A DNA stretch of 64,000 bases from assembly GCA_964370835.1 (NCBI GenBank), contig CAYJLO010000001.1, positions 62,001-126,000 of the forward strand. The letters are read 5' to 3'. The stretch comes from CAYJAD01 sp964370835. GTDB lineage: Bacteria > Desulfobacterota > Desulfovibrionia > Desulfovibrionales > Desulfovibrionaceae. The notes beneath the pieces are model-generated. The model was given only the letters and a program-made list of their open reading frames with translations. It did not search any database and was not told the origin of the DNA. Positions within the stretch are counted from its first letter, which is position 1. Every line of letters begins with the position of its first letter. The translations under genes were made by a program, and so were the position numbers. This document shows positions 26,728 to 35,570 of this stretch, piece after piece.

Positions 26728-26777
26728 GCCCTGCGAAAGCCAGAAGTAAATTCTGATAGCTTTCGCAGGGCTTTTTT
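26728..26777 (+). terminator. Strong terminator of the redox operon
   Basis: GCCCTGCGAAAGC (26728-26740) pairs perfectly with GCTTTCGCAGGGC (26759-26771). An inner CAGAA/TTCTG extension is present and six T residues follow. Confidence 0.95.
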
Positions 26778-27050
26778 CTAACCCCAAGCTTTCACTCTCT
26801 CTCCTCTGAAAACATCATCTTATGACATATTATAGCACTATTTCAGTGTAAAATCTTTTATTTCACCACAAAAAGACGCTTTTAATAGTAAATAATTTAA
26901 AAAATATTTATTTTGTGCAACATGGTACAATCTACTCTTTGCAAAACAATACTAAAAAGAAAATATTATTACTTTAAGTAGTAAATAAAAACAAAAAAAG
27001 ACACTTTAGTATAATTTTGTATAAAATATTCACTTTTAAAAGCATTGTAA

Positions 27051-27083
27051 AATTAAATTTTATTGAATCAATAAAATTTAATT
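27051..27083. repeat. 16-bp inverted repeat (AT-rich palindrome)
   Basis: AATTAAATTTTATTGA (27051-27066) is the exact reverse complement of 27068-27083, with a single A between. The centre TTGA-A-TCAA recalls half-sites of CRP/FNR-family regulators but with the wrong spacing. Confidence 0.7.
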
Positions 27084-27135
27084 ATTAGCCATTGTACAAA
27101 ATCATGTGAAATAAAATTCTATACATCCACCAATA

Positions 27136-27163
27136 AAAAGTTATTATTAAAATAATAACTTTT
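27136..27163. repeat. 13-bp inverted repeat (AT-rich palindrome)
   Basis: AAAAGTTATTATT (27136-27148) and AATAATAACTTTT (27151-27163) are exact reverse complements separated by AA. It may be an operator, or an RNA hairpin upstream of the 27387 gene. Confidence 0.7.
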
Positions 27164-27386
27164 ATCCATTTGCATTGTTTTTTAGCAATGCGTATACAAA
27201 GTACCAAGCAGTCAATATGACTCTTTCTGTCAAAAAACATGTTCCTAAATATGCACTGCTAGACACTTTGCAATACTGCGACACAGTTACTAGTTACAGA
27301 TCTGACAATTATCACGCTCCATGCGGATTTTACTTTAAAAAATGTATTTTTGAGGTATATTTTTTCAATTTACAAAGGATTTATCC

Positions 27387-27485
27387 ATGCAAACTAGCTT
27401 TTTTCTTATGGGTGGACTTATCACCACATCAGCACTCTTTATTTCTATTTTAGCTCTGCTTTTATTTGAAAAAAAAGAGAACTAG
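27387..27485 (+). CDS. 32-residue single-pass membrane peptide
   Basis: Begins with ATG preceded by AAAGGA at 7-8 nt and ends with TAG. The peptide starts MQTSFFLMGG, contains one hydrophobic helix (about 4-27) and ends with a charged tail, FEKKEN. It is followed after 33 bp by a terminator-like hairpin, giving a complete small transcription unit. The layout resembles small subunits that stabilise membrane complexes, but no family is recognised. Confidence 0.6.
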   Translation: MQTSFFLMGGLITTSALFISILALLLFEKKEN

Positions 27486-27517
27486 ATGGCGCGCAAAACG
27501 GCCATCCCCATGCACCT

Positions 27518-27555
27518 GAGGGCAGGCCTAATCCACCTGCCCTCACTTTATTTTA
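27518..27555 (+). terminator. Terminator after the 32-residue peptide gene
   Basis: GAGGGCAGG (27518-27526) pairs with CCTGCCCTC (27536-27544) around a 9-nt loop, followed by the T-rich ACTTTATTTTA. Confidence 0.75.
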
Positions 27556-27577
27556 ACGAGGAATATACATACCATTT

Positions 27578-28453
27578 ATGAAACTACGCTACATTGAAGT
27601 TTTTTTAGCCTTGGCGCAAACACCCAATATGCACTATGTGGCGCATACACTCTTTGTTTCGCAAGCAGCCATATCAAGCTCTCTGCGTGATTTTGAAGAA
27701 GAAATAGGGGTACAATTGTTTGACCGTGTGGGGCGTAGTATTCACCTTAACGAAAATGGGCGTATCCTTAAAAAGAAATTAGAACCACTCTACTATCAAT
27801 TCAATAATATTTTCTCGCTACTCTCCACCGATGCCCTCATAGGCAAGCTCTTCTTAGGTGCCTCCTTCACCTTGGCCAATTGGGTGGTGCCACAACTCTT
27901 ATATACCATGAAGAAAAATTATCCCCATGTGGAGCTGGAATGCCACTCAGAAAACACCGCTGAGATAGTTCGCAAGGTTGAAAGCGGACAATGGGATATG
28001 GGACTGGTGGAAGGCGATGTAAACTCTATAAATGTACGAGCCACACACATTGGCAGCGAAGAGCTTGTCATTGTCAGTGCCGATAAAAATTTAGCGTGCA
28101 AAGCACAGCGCATGGAATCTCTTATGCAAAAGCTTTGGCTCCTTCACGAAAAAGGCTCTGGCACCAGAGAAGTTTTTTTACGCAATATTGCCCCCCTCGA
28201 TTTGCATCCTGAACACTATTTAGAATTTACCCATACCGACGCCATAAAGCGAGTTTTACAAAACCCAGACACCCTTGCTTGCCTTTCGCCTCATTCCATA
28301 GAATTAGAGCTTAAATACAATTTATTACATATAGTTCCCACGGTGAACATGCAATTTACACATAATTTTTACTGTATAGAACGCCCCAACAATGCCTTTA
28401 CTATGCTGCGCAAAACCCTCATGGCAGAAATAAAATGCTATCTGCGGCAATAG
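27578..28453 (+). CDS. LysR-family transcriptional regulator
   Basis: A 291-residue regulator. The N-terminal winged helix-turn-helix (about 1-62) shows the usual HTLFVSQAAISSSLRDFEEEIGVQLFDR pattern, split around the recognition helix. A periplasmic-binding-protein-like effector domain follows (about 88-291), with GKLFLGAS at its start. Close matches to known regulators such as CysB or CbbR cannot be called. It lies 48 bp upstream of a small secreted protein gene on the same strand, followed by OsmC and an SLC13 carrier, which are plausible targets. Confidence 0.92.
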   Translation: MKLRYIEVFLALAQTPNMHYVAHTLFVSQAAISSSLRDFEEEIGVQLFDRVGRSIHLNENGRILKKKLEPLYYQFNNIFSLLSTDALIGKLFLGASFTLANWVVPQLLYTMKKNYPHVELECHSENTAEIVRKVESGQWDMGLVEGDVNSINVRATHIGSEELVIVSADKNLACKAQRMESLMQKLWLLHEKGSGTREVFLRNIAPLDLHPEHYLEFTHTDAIKRVLQNPDTLACLSPHSIELELKYNLLHIVPTVNMQFTHNFYCIERPNNAFTMLRKTLMAEIKCYLRQ

Positions 28454-28506
28454 TACTCATTATAAACACCTTGTAGAAAATTTTTCTGCAAAAAAAGGAG
28501 ATGTCT

Positions 28507-28947
28507 ATGGAGAAAAAAACAATGCAAACCCCATTGCGCCACGGCATAAAACAAGCCGTATGCAAAGTCCCCCTGCTATGTATGCTGGTTGCTTTTTTAG
28601 CATGTCACATGGAAAGAGACGCTTTTGCCTTGAGCGCTAAAGAGTTGTGCCCCACTGAGAAGTATGACTCTGTTACCGTACAAGGCACCTATCTTGGCTG
28701 GCAACTGCCGCATACCCCTGATGGCACCATCACGGTCAAGCTTCGTGACAGTCATGCACCTTTGCATATCATTGCCACAGAGACTCGCGCCAGAAGCTTA
28801 TTTGGGCATAACTTCAATGCCAATGTGGAAGTGACCTACGACTATATTCAAACCTACTCCAAAGAAGGCGAAATCTGCCTACGATTGTATGTATTGAAAA
28901 CTGGCAAAATCATTGACGAGCAAAAGAAAACTAAATTTTACCACTAG
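28507..28947 (+). CDS. Small secreted protein, unknown function
   Basis: A 146-residue precursor from ATG 28507, six bases after AAGGAG; the ATG at 28501 abuts the ribosome site. A long N-terminal region is followed by a hydrophobic core (about 21-37). Cleavage may be at AFA/LSAKE, or the Cys in FLAC may be lipidated. The mature part (about 105 residues) has two cysteines, a beta-rich OB-like look (VTVQGTYLGWQL...GTITVKLRD) and a basic C-terminus. Not recognised. Nine bases separate it from the OsmC-like gene. Confidence 0.7.
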   Translation: MEKKTMQTPLRHGIKQAVCKVPLLCMLVAFLACHMERDAFALSAKELCPTEKYDSVTVQGTYLGWQLPHTPDGTITVKLRDSHAPLHIIATETRARSLFGHNFNANVEVTYDYIQTYSKEGEICLRLYVLKTGKIIDEQKKTKFYH

Positions 28948-28955
28948 GATATAAG

Positions 28956-29363
28956 ATGGCAGCAACGATAACTTCACAATACATGGGTAATTTACAAATT
29001 AACTCGCAACATGTGCCCAGCAACACAACGCTTATAAGCGATGCCCCCACTGACAACGGTGGCAAAGGGCAAAGCTTTTCCCCCACAGATTTATGCGCAT
29101 TATCCCTTGGAACCTGCGCCATGACCATGATGGGCCTGTATGCGCAAAGTCATGACTTAGACATGACAGGTGCCACCATGGAAACGGTAAAAATCATGGG
29201 TACACAGCCACGCCGCATTGCCGAAATTCAGGTGACCATTACCATGCCTCCCAAAGGCTTTTCCGACAAAGATAAAAAATCCATGGAAAACGCAGTAAAA
29301 ACCTGCCCTGTGCATCATAGCTTGCACCCAAGCGTTGTACAAAATATTTCCATCATTTGGTAA
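28956..29363 (+). CDS. OsmC/YhfA-family thiol protein
   Basis: A 135-residue cytoplasmic protein. The first conserved cysteine lies in SLGTCAMTMMG (about 51-61) and the second in KTCPVHHSLHP (about 113-123), the standard OsmC/Ohr pair. In the family these reduce organic peroxides or act as unassigned thiol enzymes; this shorter YhfA-like form is usually unassigned. ATG 28956 follows AGGA. It is clustered with a LysR regulator, a secreted protein and an SLC13 carrier. Confidence 0.9.
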   Translation: MAATITSQYMGNLQINSQHVPSNTTLISDAPTDNGGKGQSFSPTDLCALSLGTCAMTMMGLYAQSHDLDMTGATMETVKIMGTQPRRIAEIQVTITMPPKGFSDKDKKSMENAVKTCPVHHSLHPSVVQNISIIW

Positions 29364-29462
29364 TTCGATAAGGTGCACAATATTCATTTTGGAGATTTGT
29401 AGCGAAAGATAGAATACTCTCTAAGTTTCGTGTTTTTTAATTTTGATTTACTGGAGATAACA

Positions 29463-30860
29463 ATGCCCTTAAGTATTACAAAGGCATCCTTCATGCGGGT
29501 AGGACTTGCCATAGGTTTACCCTTATCTTTTTTCTTAATACCCATTACAGATGCGTATACCTATGAGTTGCGTATATTCTTTGCCATTACATTGTTTTGC
29601 ATGCTTTGCGTAGCTTTTGAATTTTTTGACACCATTATTCCGGCAATTTTATTGCCCACCATGTACTTATTAAGCGGTATTGCTCCCTCAGAGGTGGCCT
29701 TTGGAGCTTGGACCAGTAATACCATTTGGATGATGCTAGGCGCCATGATTTTAGCCAATGCGCTAGAAGAATGCGGGCTTTTAGCGAGAATTGCCTATTG
29801 GTGTGTATTAAAATGTGGAGCTAGCTATACTGGTGTGCTTTATGGTGTCTTTATTGCTGGCACCATTATTAACTTCATTACCTTTTGCCAAGCTTTCATT
29901 GTTATGATGGTGCTTGGCTATGGTATCATTGTGGCCTTAAAACTCAAAGCTTCTCGCGAAAGCGCATTATTATGCTTTGCCATTATGCTTGGTGGCCAAG
30001 GCGCTCCCAGTAGCTTTTTGTATAACCCAGGATTTTTGGCCTTGGCAGAAGAAGGCGTGCGCCAAGTTATTCCAGGTTTCACTGCTGTGTGGTACGAAAT
30101 GCTCTTTTATAATGGCATTATTTTCTTTTTCTTCCTCTCCTTACTGTGGGGATTCTCGCGCGTGTTTAAAGCCAAAGACGTTATTCTTGAAGGCGGAAAA
30201 GAGTATTTTGAAAAAGCGTACGCCGAGCTTGGCCCCCTTTCTTCCAAGGAAAAAATTTCCATTGCTGTGGTAGTCATTCTTATGTCCTACCTATTTACCG
30301 TGCCTTGGCATGGCTATCCTGCAGCTTTTGGTTTTATGACTTTACCTTACATCCTCTTCTTGCCTGTTTTAAAAGTGGGCACAGCCAAAGCTTTAAGTAA
30401 AACAAATTTTGGCATATTCTTCTTTATGGTAAGTTGTTTAGGTATTGGTACCGTGGGCGGCGAGCTGGGTTTTGGTAACATTATCTCAAGCTCCATTACT
30501 CCATTACTTGAAGGGGCTCCTGTATTACTTTCCCTACTCATTATGATGACATGCGGCGCAGCAGCAAACTTCTTCATGACACCATATGCCATGATGGCCG
30601 GCTTATCCTACCCCTTTGCACAAGTGGGCGTGGACCTTGGTCTCAACCCCATGGCCGCCATTATGACCTTGGTGGCTTCTTGCGACCTTATTCTCTTTCC
30701 CTTCCAAGTGGCTCCCTACTTACTACTCTATGGCTACGGTATGATTACCATGAGAGAATTTGTCAGCTTTAATATAATTAAAATATTGCTTACTGTGGCA
30801 TTTTTCTCTTGTGTTATGTATCCAATCTGGAATTTCTTCGGATTATTATACGCAAGCTAA
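29463..30860 (+). CDS. SLC13/DASS-type anion symporter
   Basis: A 465-residue protein with 11-12 TM helices. It resembles the divalent-anion:sodium symporter (SLC13/ArsB-NhaD-like) group: paired re-entrant-loop regions near TSNTIWMMLGAM (about 79-90) and near GAAANFFMTPYAMM (about 366-379). Family members move dicarboxylates, sulfate or similar anions with Na+. ATG 29463 was chosen because GGAG lies just upstream; the ORF extends 11 codons further with no ribosome site. Substrate unknown. Confidence 0.83.
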   Translation: MPLSITKASFMRVGLAIGLPLSFFLIPITDAYTYELRIFFAITLFCMLCVAFEFFDTIIPAILLPTMYLLSGIAPSEVAFGAWTSNTIWMMLGAMILANALEECGLLARIAYWCVLKCGASYTGVLYGVFIAGTIINFITFCQAFIVMMVLGYGIIVALKLKASRESALLCFAIMLGGQGAPSSFLYNPGFLALAEEGVRQVIPGFTAVWYEMLFYNGIIFFFFLSLLWGFSRVFKAKDVILEGGKEYFEKAYAELGPLSSKEKISIAVVVILMSYLFTVPWHGYPAAFGFMTLPYILFLPVLKVGTAKALSKTNFGIFFFMVSCLGIGTVGGELGFGNIISSSITPLLEGAPVLLSLLIMMTCGAAANFFMTPYAMMAGLSYPFAQVGVDLGLNPMAAIMTLVASCDLILFPFQVAPYLLLYGYGMITMREFVSFNIIKILLTVAFFSCVMYPIWNFFGLLYAS

Positions 30861-30880
30861 TAATTTTTTATAACATATAA

Positions 30881-30920
30881 ATAACCCCATTTCTTCACAA
30901 TGGTAAAGAAATGGGGTTAT
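30881..30920. terminator. 15-bp stem terminator between convergent genes
   Basis: ATAACCCCATTTCTT (30881-30895) pairs perfectly with AAGAAATGGGGTTAT (30906-30920). It lies between the SLC13 gene (+) and the small four-Cys gene (-), so it probably serves both. Confidence 0.85.
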
Positions 30921-30937
30921 CTTATATATAAAACAAT

Positions 30938-31081
30938 TTAGCTTTGATACACAGTATTCTTTTCTATAATTTTGCATTTAGGGCATTCAATGTTATAAGA
31001 CTGGTGTAATCTCTTACACATCTTTTCTGATAAAATGCACTCTTTTTCTTCTTTTTGTACTTTTTTCTTTTGCTCTTGCAT
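30938..31081 (-). CDS. 47-residue protein with four cysteines
   Basis: A short gene with a perfect AAGGAG nine bases before ATG 31081 and a bidirectional terminator just after its stop. The protein begins MQEQKKKVQKEEKE, a highly charged helix, then has Cys15, Cys22, and Cys33-x2-Cys36 (ECPKCK). The C-x6-C and C-x2-C spacing suggests a zinc or Fe-S knuckle. I do not recognise a family. Expression signals make it credible despite its size. Confidence 0.65.
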   Translation of the reverse strand: MQEQKKKVQKEEKECILSEKMCKRLHQSYNIECPKCKIIEKNTVYQS

Positions 31082-31414
31082 TGTATTTACTCCTTTTTAT
31101 TTCTCTTCAATGAAGAAAGAACAGTGTAGCAGTAAAAGAAGCTAAGTCAACAAAAGTAACTCAATAATATCTTATCGAATTTACAAACTCAAACTATTGG
31201 TCATACAATGAAAACATCTATATAAGCATTTAATTTTACAACGCAAAACCATGTTCGATATTTTTTTCATATCTATAATAACAACATAAATCTGTTAAAG
31301 AGTACCAATACAAGCGAAAAAGAGATTTTACTCATGATTTTTTCCTAGTCCAACGAATAAAATCATACGGTATTACCGTAGCACTCTCATACAAAGCACA
31401 CACTTGCCGTCATA
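31082..31414. other. Intergenic region upstream of the four-Cys gene
   Basis: 333 bp, AT-rich; presumably the promoter of the 47-residue gene and the 3' end of the glycosyltransferase unit. No operator or RNA was recognised. Confidence 0.4.
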
Positions 31415-32452
31415 TTATGCAAAATACGCCCGAGCTAGAGGAAGCATGTCCTTACAATACGTTTCATAAAAAGCTTGCGTCAAAAAGGCGGGAACATCCT
31501 TCTCCCAAAAACGGCGTCCCGTATTTCTATAGATATTATGCATTTTCACATCTACAGTGGGCTTTGTATTAACTTTTTCATACACCTGCTCCCATTTCCA
31601 TGTGGAAGCTTCACGCAACGGGATAATATCGCTATGTTCGCAGGGGTCTTTGCGCTTCATTCTACCAAAATGAACCCAATGCAAACCAAGTGATGCACAT
31701 TGATCTTGTTTATGTAAAAAGACTTCAAAAAAATCACCTTGCATATGATATCGTTGTGCAGATGTTGGATTCATTAAAAAAGTATCCATGAAAACACCAT
31801 TAAAAAGCGGCTGCTCATCTAAATTTTCTGAAGTATATACATAGAAATCGTCATTAGTAAAACAGGCTTCCACACCTCCCAAGATAAAGGTATATGATTT
31901 ATGTAAAGTTAAAGCACGAAGTATGGTTTTTTCATAAAAAGCATATGGTTGGGGTAGCTCTGTGGGAAAAGGGGTAGGTTTTTGACCACGATGTATACGC
32001 ATGACATTGTGGAACAGGATATCACGGATAAAAAGCATTTTAGGAGTAAAATACACTTGATCCGCATCAATTTTCATATAAAAAGCATAACGCAACTTCG
32101 TATAACCAAAATTACAAAAATGCGCCAAGTGCCCATAGGGGCGCATTTGCATGACACCGCGACATGTACCCCACTCTAACGGATACCAATAAAGACGAAT
32201 TTTTTGCGGATAGCGGGCTGCGTAATCGAGTAAGATGTTCTCTGTATCGTCTTCTGAATCATTATACGTGACAATAAGTTCATCTAGAAAGGGTAAGCAA
32301 GAATCAAGACAAGCACGCAAAGTAAGGGCCTCATTGCGCACTCGCATATGCCCGCTCAAGCCCAAAGGACGCGGGGCATCCAATTGCATAAAATCTTCTT
32401 CCTTCAACGCATAGCTTGCAGGATCAAATACACGCGAATTAATATGGGACAT
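31415..32452 (-). CDS. Glycosyltransferase family 2-like protein
   Basis: A 345-residue soluble protein with a GT-A fold signature: GHMRVRNEALTLRACLDS (about 34-51), TYNDSEDDT near 62-70, and a DxD-type metal motif in KIDADQVYF (about 127-135). Aromatic-rich C-terminal region. Family members transfer sugars to lipopolysaccharide or surface polysaccharides. ATG 32452 follows GAGG. It is divergent from the FkbM-type methyltransferase gene, another frequent glycan gene. Donor and acceptor unknown. Confidence 0.8.
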   Translation of the reverse strand: MSHINSRVFDPASYALKEEDFMQLDAPRPLGLSGHMRVRNEALTLRACLDSCLPFLDELIVTYNDSEDDTENILLDYAARYPQKIRLYWYPLEWGTCRGVMQMRPYGHLAHFCNFGYTKLRYAFYMKIDADQVYFTPKMLFIRDILFHNVMRIHRGQKPTPFPTELPQPYAFYEKTILRALTLHKSYTFILGGVEACFTNDDFYVYTSENLDEQPLFNGVFMDTFLMNPTSAQRYHMQGDFFEVFLHKQDQCASLGLHWVHFGRMKRKDPCEHSDIIPLREASTWKWEQVYEKVNTKPTVDVKMHNIYRNTGRRFWEKDVPAFLTQAFYETYCKDMLPLARAYFA

Positions 32453-32831
32453 ACACGCCTCATGAAGTAATTTTTTACAGTGAGAAATTATCCTTATGAT
32501 TACGCATTATTCTCTTGAAAGGATCTGATGTCAGATATAATAAGATAAACTGTTGAATAATTCAAACACACCCATCACCTTCAATGTGCTGTTATGATTA
32601 ATTTTATACTAAAACATAAAAACATATTCTAAGCGAAGTAAAACATCTATCGCTCATGGTGAGCATTACTCCAACACTACTCCATATCATCCAGTATACG
32701 TTTTGTATCATTTTCAATTATTTTACGCACCATGAAAATTAAAAATACATTTGCCCCTCACACCATATACATATACACTGCCCTAATACGTATACCTACA
32801 CTACGCATCATGGGCATAAAAGGAGCACCCT
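32453..32831. other. Intergenic region between divergent glycan-related genes
   Basis: 379 bp, AT-rich, no clear additional gene. It must hold the promoters of the glycosyltransferase (-) and the FkbM gene (+); none is strong enough to mark. Confidence 0.4.
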
Positions 32832-33857
32832 ATGCACCACATAACACTGAATTTATTACATACGTTACAGCAAGCTCAAGCATCCATGCAGCCCAAAGCC
32901 ATAACCTCTCTTCACGTCTTGGCCGACTTGCATAATTGGATGGAAATTATACGCGCTTATGAGGCCTTGGCTGATGTTAGATCAAAAGACACTTTTGCTA
33001 AACTCATGGCATTACGTGTTTTATATTTCACCGTCCCCGACCACATTGCCTCCAGTGTTTTTTCTTTATATCCTGAAAAAGCATGGAATACACTTGTACA
33101 ATTGGCGGAAAAGGTTCCTGGCGTTAAGGGGGATTACATTCTGGATAGATTGGAAACGTGGATTTTAAAGGGCTATGAATATCAAGAATGCAAAGCTCAA
33201 GAAGGAGATATAGTCATTGATGCAGGAGCTTACACGGGAAATACCGTAAGCTATTTTGAACAATGCGTAGGCGCCACAGGCAAAGTGTACGCTTTTGAAC
33301 CCATGCAAGAGACCTTTGCAACTTTACAGGAAAATATGGGCCATATCCCTCATGTGCACTTGGTGCAAGCAGGCGTAAGCAATACAGATGGACATGTTTA
33401 TATAGCCGAACAAAATTCCCCCGGCGCATCTTTAACTACACAAGGAGACGTACGCGTAGCAACACGATCCATTGATTCTTTTGTACAAGAGCAAGGATTA
33501 GATCGCTTAGATTTTTTAAAAATGGACATTGAAGGCAGTGAAATGGACGCCCTTAAAGGAGCTCAAAACACCATTGAAACCCTTCACCCCAAAATGGCCA
33601 TATGCATTTACCATAGAACCAATGATATTTTTCAAATATACAAGCGCGTACTAGAATATAATCCTCACTATACCTTTTATTTAAAGCATTGCTCTAACAC
33701 CTTATGGGAAACAGTGCTTTTTTGTATGCCCAGCGACACACCATTTCAAAATGATTTTAACCCCAAGCTTTATAAAGAAGATGTGAGTGTTGCCCATGCA
33801 TTGCGCGACGCTTACAGATATATCGTTGAAACTAAAGAACAGTACACGAATCTTTAA
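32832..33857 (+). CDS. FkbM-family methyltransferase
   Basis: A 341-residue protein. The N-terminal 120 residues are helical and unassigned. The C-terminal Rossmann-type methyltransferase shows motif I VIDAGAYTGNTVSYF (about 129-143), the acidic loop YAFEPMQETF (about 154-163) and KMDIEGSEMDALKGA (about 233-247), all typical of FkbM. Family enzymes O-methylate sugars or other metabolites using S-adenosylmethionine. ATG 32832 follows AAAGGAG. Probably modifies a surface glycan, judging from its neighbour. Confidence 0.85.
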   Translation: MHHITLNLLHTLQQAQASMQPKAITSLHVLADLHNWMEIIRAYEALADVRSKDTFAKLMALRVLYFTVPDHIASSVFSLYPEKAWNTLVQLAEKVPGVKGDYILDRLETWILKGYEYQECKAQEGDIVIDAGAYTGNTVSYFEQCVGATGKVYAFEPMQETFATLQENMGHIPHVHLVQAGVSNTDGHVYIAEQNSPGASLTTQGDVRVATRSIDSFVQEQGLDRLDFLKMDIEGSEMDALKGAQNTIETLHPKMAICIYHRTNDIFQIYKRVLEYNPHYTFYLKHCSNTLWETVLFCMPSDTPFQNDFNPKLYKEDVSVAHALRDAYRYIVETKEQYTNL

Positions 33858-33873
33858 AAACTATTCATGCCGC

Positions 33874-33913
33874 ACACAGCACAAAGGAGGTATCTTAGTA
33901 CTTTGTGCTGTGT
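33874..33913. terminator. Large hairpin between convergent genes
   Basis: ACACAGCACAAAG (33874-33886) pairs with CTTTGTGCTGTGT (33901-33913), 13 bp. It is located where the FkbM gene and the MFS gene converge. No T-tract, so termination is inferred from position and stability. Confidence 0.6.
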
Positions 33914-33972
33914 GGCACGCAGAGCTAAAACCGCCCCCCTTCAACGCTTTTATGCGCAACCTAACACAAAAT

Positions 33973-35163
33973 CTATTTTGTGTTTTTAGCTATTTCAGCA
34001 TTAATGTATTGCACAAGAAAAAGAGAAATACACGCCAACACGGCTCCTAAAATAAATGGCAGCCTGTAATCCCAAAGCCACAAAGCTCCGCCCACCACAG
34101 GCACAATGACAGCTGAAATATGATTAATGGTAAAAGAAACAGCCATGCTGGGAGCAATATCTTCCGTTTCACCCATTTTTTGAAAGAAGGTTTTCTCTGC
34201 TATATTAAAGTTGAAAGTGAATTGATCTAAAATATATAAAATAGCCACAACAATCCCCACATCTATATAGGCATAACCTAAGAATATGCCTATGGCAGGA
34301 AGAAATTGAAAAGTAAGCAATTTTTGCTCGCCATAAGCATTGATAAGACGCCCCACAACGGGATTCAAAAACCAATTTACCGTATTATTAATGAGAAAAA
34401 GCGTAGTCACCATGGTGACGGTATAATCGAATTTCTCCACCAGCAAAAACAACGAAAAAATAGTAAAAATCTGCCTTCGCCCACCTGACAAAAAGGTAAG
34501 CGCATAAAATAACCAATATTTTTTCTTGAAAATAAGCTTTTTTTGCTGTGTAGGTAAAAGACTTAAGTCTGGTTTTTTGTACCATGCCAACGCAGCGCCA
34601 AGCACAGCTACGCCCCCTGCCAAAAGGTAAAATTGCGTATACGAAAAAAAGGCAGCGCACGATAAAATAAAAACAGCCGCCAGTATATTTCCCAAAGCTG
34701 AAATACTACGTAAGCGACCAAATACAAGGGGAGAAACTCGCGTTCCAAAAGATTGCAAGGTGAGAGATTGGTTCACCGTTTCAAAATAATGAAAACCCAC
34801 GGACATACAAAAGGTAGAAAGCAAAATACCTGTAAAGCTTGGAAAAAAGCCCGTCATGGCCACGCCAATACCCAAAAAGAATACAGCAATCAAAGCCAAG
34901 GAGGTTTCTTTAACAAATCGCAACCAAAAGATAACCGTCACAGCCAAAAGTCCCGGCAATTCACGGATGGATTGCACCATGCCGTTTTCGGCAGCATTAA
35001 GCCCCACCGATTCCACAATGAAGTTTGTGTACAATGTTTGCCATGTTTGAAAGGCGACAATTTGTGCAAAGGTTAAAATAAAGAGAAAAAGAAAAGCCTT
35101 TCGTTCCAATTCACTTTGTATTTCCACAGGACGAACATATTCAATAAGGGCATTTTTTATCAC
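33973..35163 (-). CDS. MFS-type transporter
   Basis: A 396-residue membrane protein with about 12 helices. The first ten residues are soluble, then TM1 near 25-45. The loop between the halves carries basic residues (KKPDLSLLPTQQKKLIFKKK split around 193-212). The best in-frame start is GTG at 35163 with a weak ribosome site, so the true N-terminus is uncertain. No substrate can be assigned. Confidence 0.75.
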   Translation of the reverse strand: MIKNALIEYVRPVEIQSELERKAFLFLFILTFAQIVAFQTWQTLYTNFIVESVGLNAAENGMVQSIRELPGLLAVTVIFWLRFVKETSLALIAVFFLGIGVAMTGFFPSFTGILLSTFCMSVGFHYFETVNQSLTLQSFGTRVSPLVFGRLRSISALGNILAAVFILSCAAFFSYTQFYLLAGGVAVLGAALAWYKKPDLSLLPTQQKKLIFKKKYWLFYALTFLSGGRRQIFTIFSLFLLVEKFDYTVTMVTTLFLINNTVNWFLNPVVGRLINAYGEQKLLTFQFLPAIGIFLGYAYIDVGIVVAILYILDQFTFNFNIAEKTFFQKMGETEDIAPSMAVSFTINHISAVIVPVVGGALWLWDYRLPFILGAVLACISLFLVQYINAEIAKNTK

Positions 35164-35570
35164 AGCTACTCACTACAACATAGATTTTTCTACAGTACAC
35201 ACACGGCATATCACCATACTATCTCACCATATAAAGCTTGGACATTTTTACGATGCATACTTTTATCCAACACGCTTCTAAAACAAATCACAAAGCACGT
35301 CCATGCGTATAATTTCTCACTTCACGAGAAGACAACACACACAATAAATACGTAACAAACTAATATATTGAACATATTTCTCATTTTTTACATAGCATAA
35401 ATCCTAAATGTATCTCAAAAGATCAAAGGAAAATAAAAAATTATCACCTCGAATGTTTACAAAAAAACTACATTATTGTAACACTACCGCATTCGAATCT
35501 ACACAAATACAACATATTTTATGGCGTTTTTGTGTTATATTTAAAATTTCAACTGGTTTTAGGAGAATTC
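35164..35570. other. Intergenic region before the ABC importer operon
   Basis: About 407 bp, AT-rich, presumably carrying the divergent promoters. No extra gene, RNA or operator was convincing. Confidence 0.4.

Larger units (their letters stand above)
26778..27386. other. Very AT-rich intergenic region with palindromes
   Basis: About 610 bp with no supported protein gene on either strand. It contains a 16-bp inverted repeat with a 1-nt centre at 27051-27083 and a 13-bp inverted repeat with a 2-nt centre at 27136-27163, both AT-only or nearly so. Two DnaA-box-like sequences were not convincing. Function unknown; it feeds into a 32-codon gene. Confidence 0.5.

Noticed and set aside
27160..27390. 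Replication origin suggested by AT-richness and TTATCCA-type sequences
   Set aside because: The two DnaA-box-like sites (TTATCCATT, TTATCCATG) match at only 7 of 9 positions and there is no dnaA, dnaN or other origin gene nearby.
27175..27453. 92-codon open frame overlapping the 32-codon gene
   Set aside because: No ribosome site and no recognisable protein pattern; the shorter frame has clear start and stop signals.
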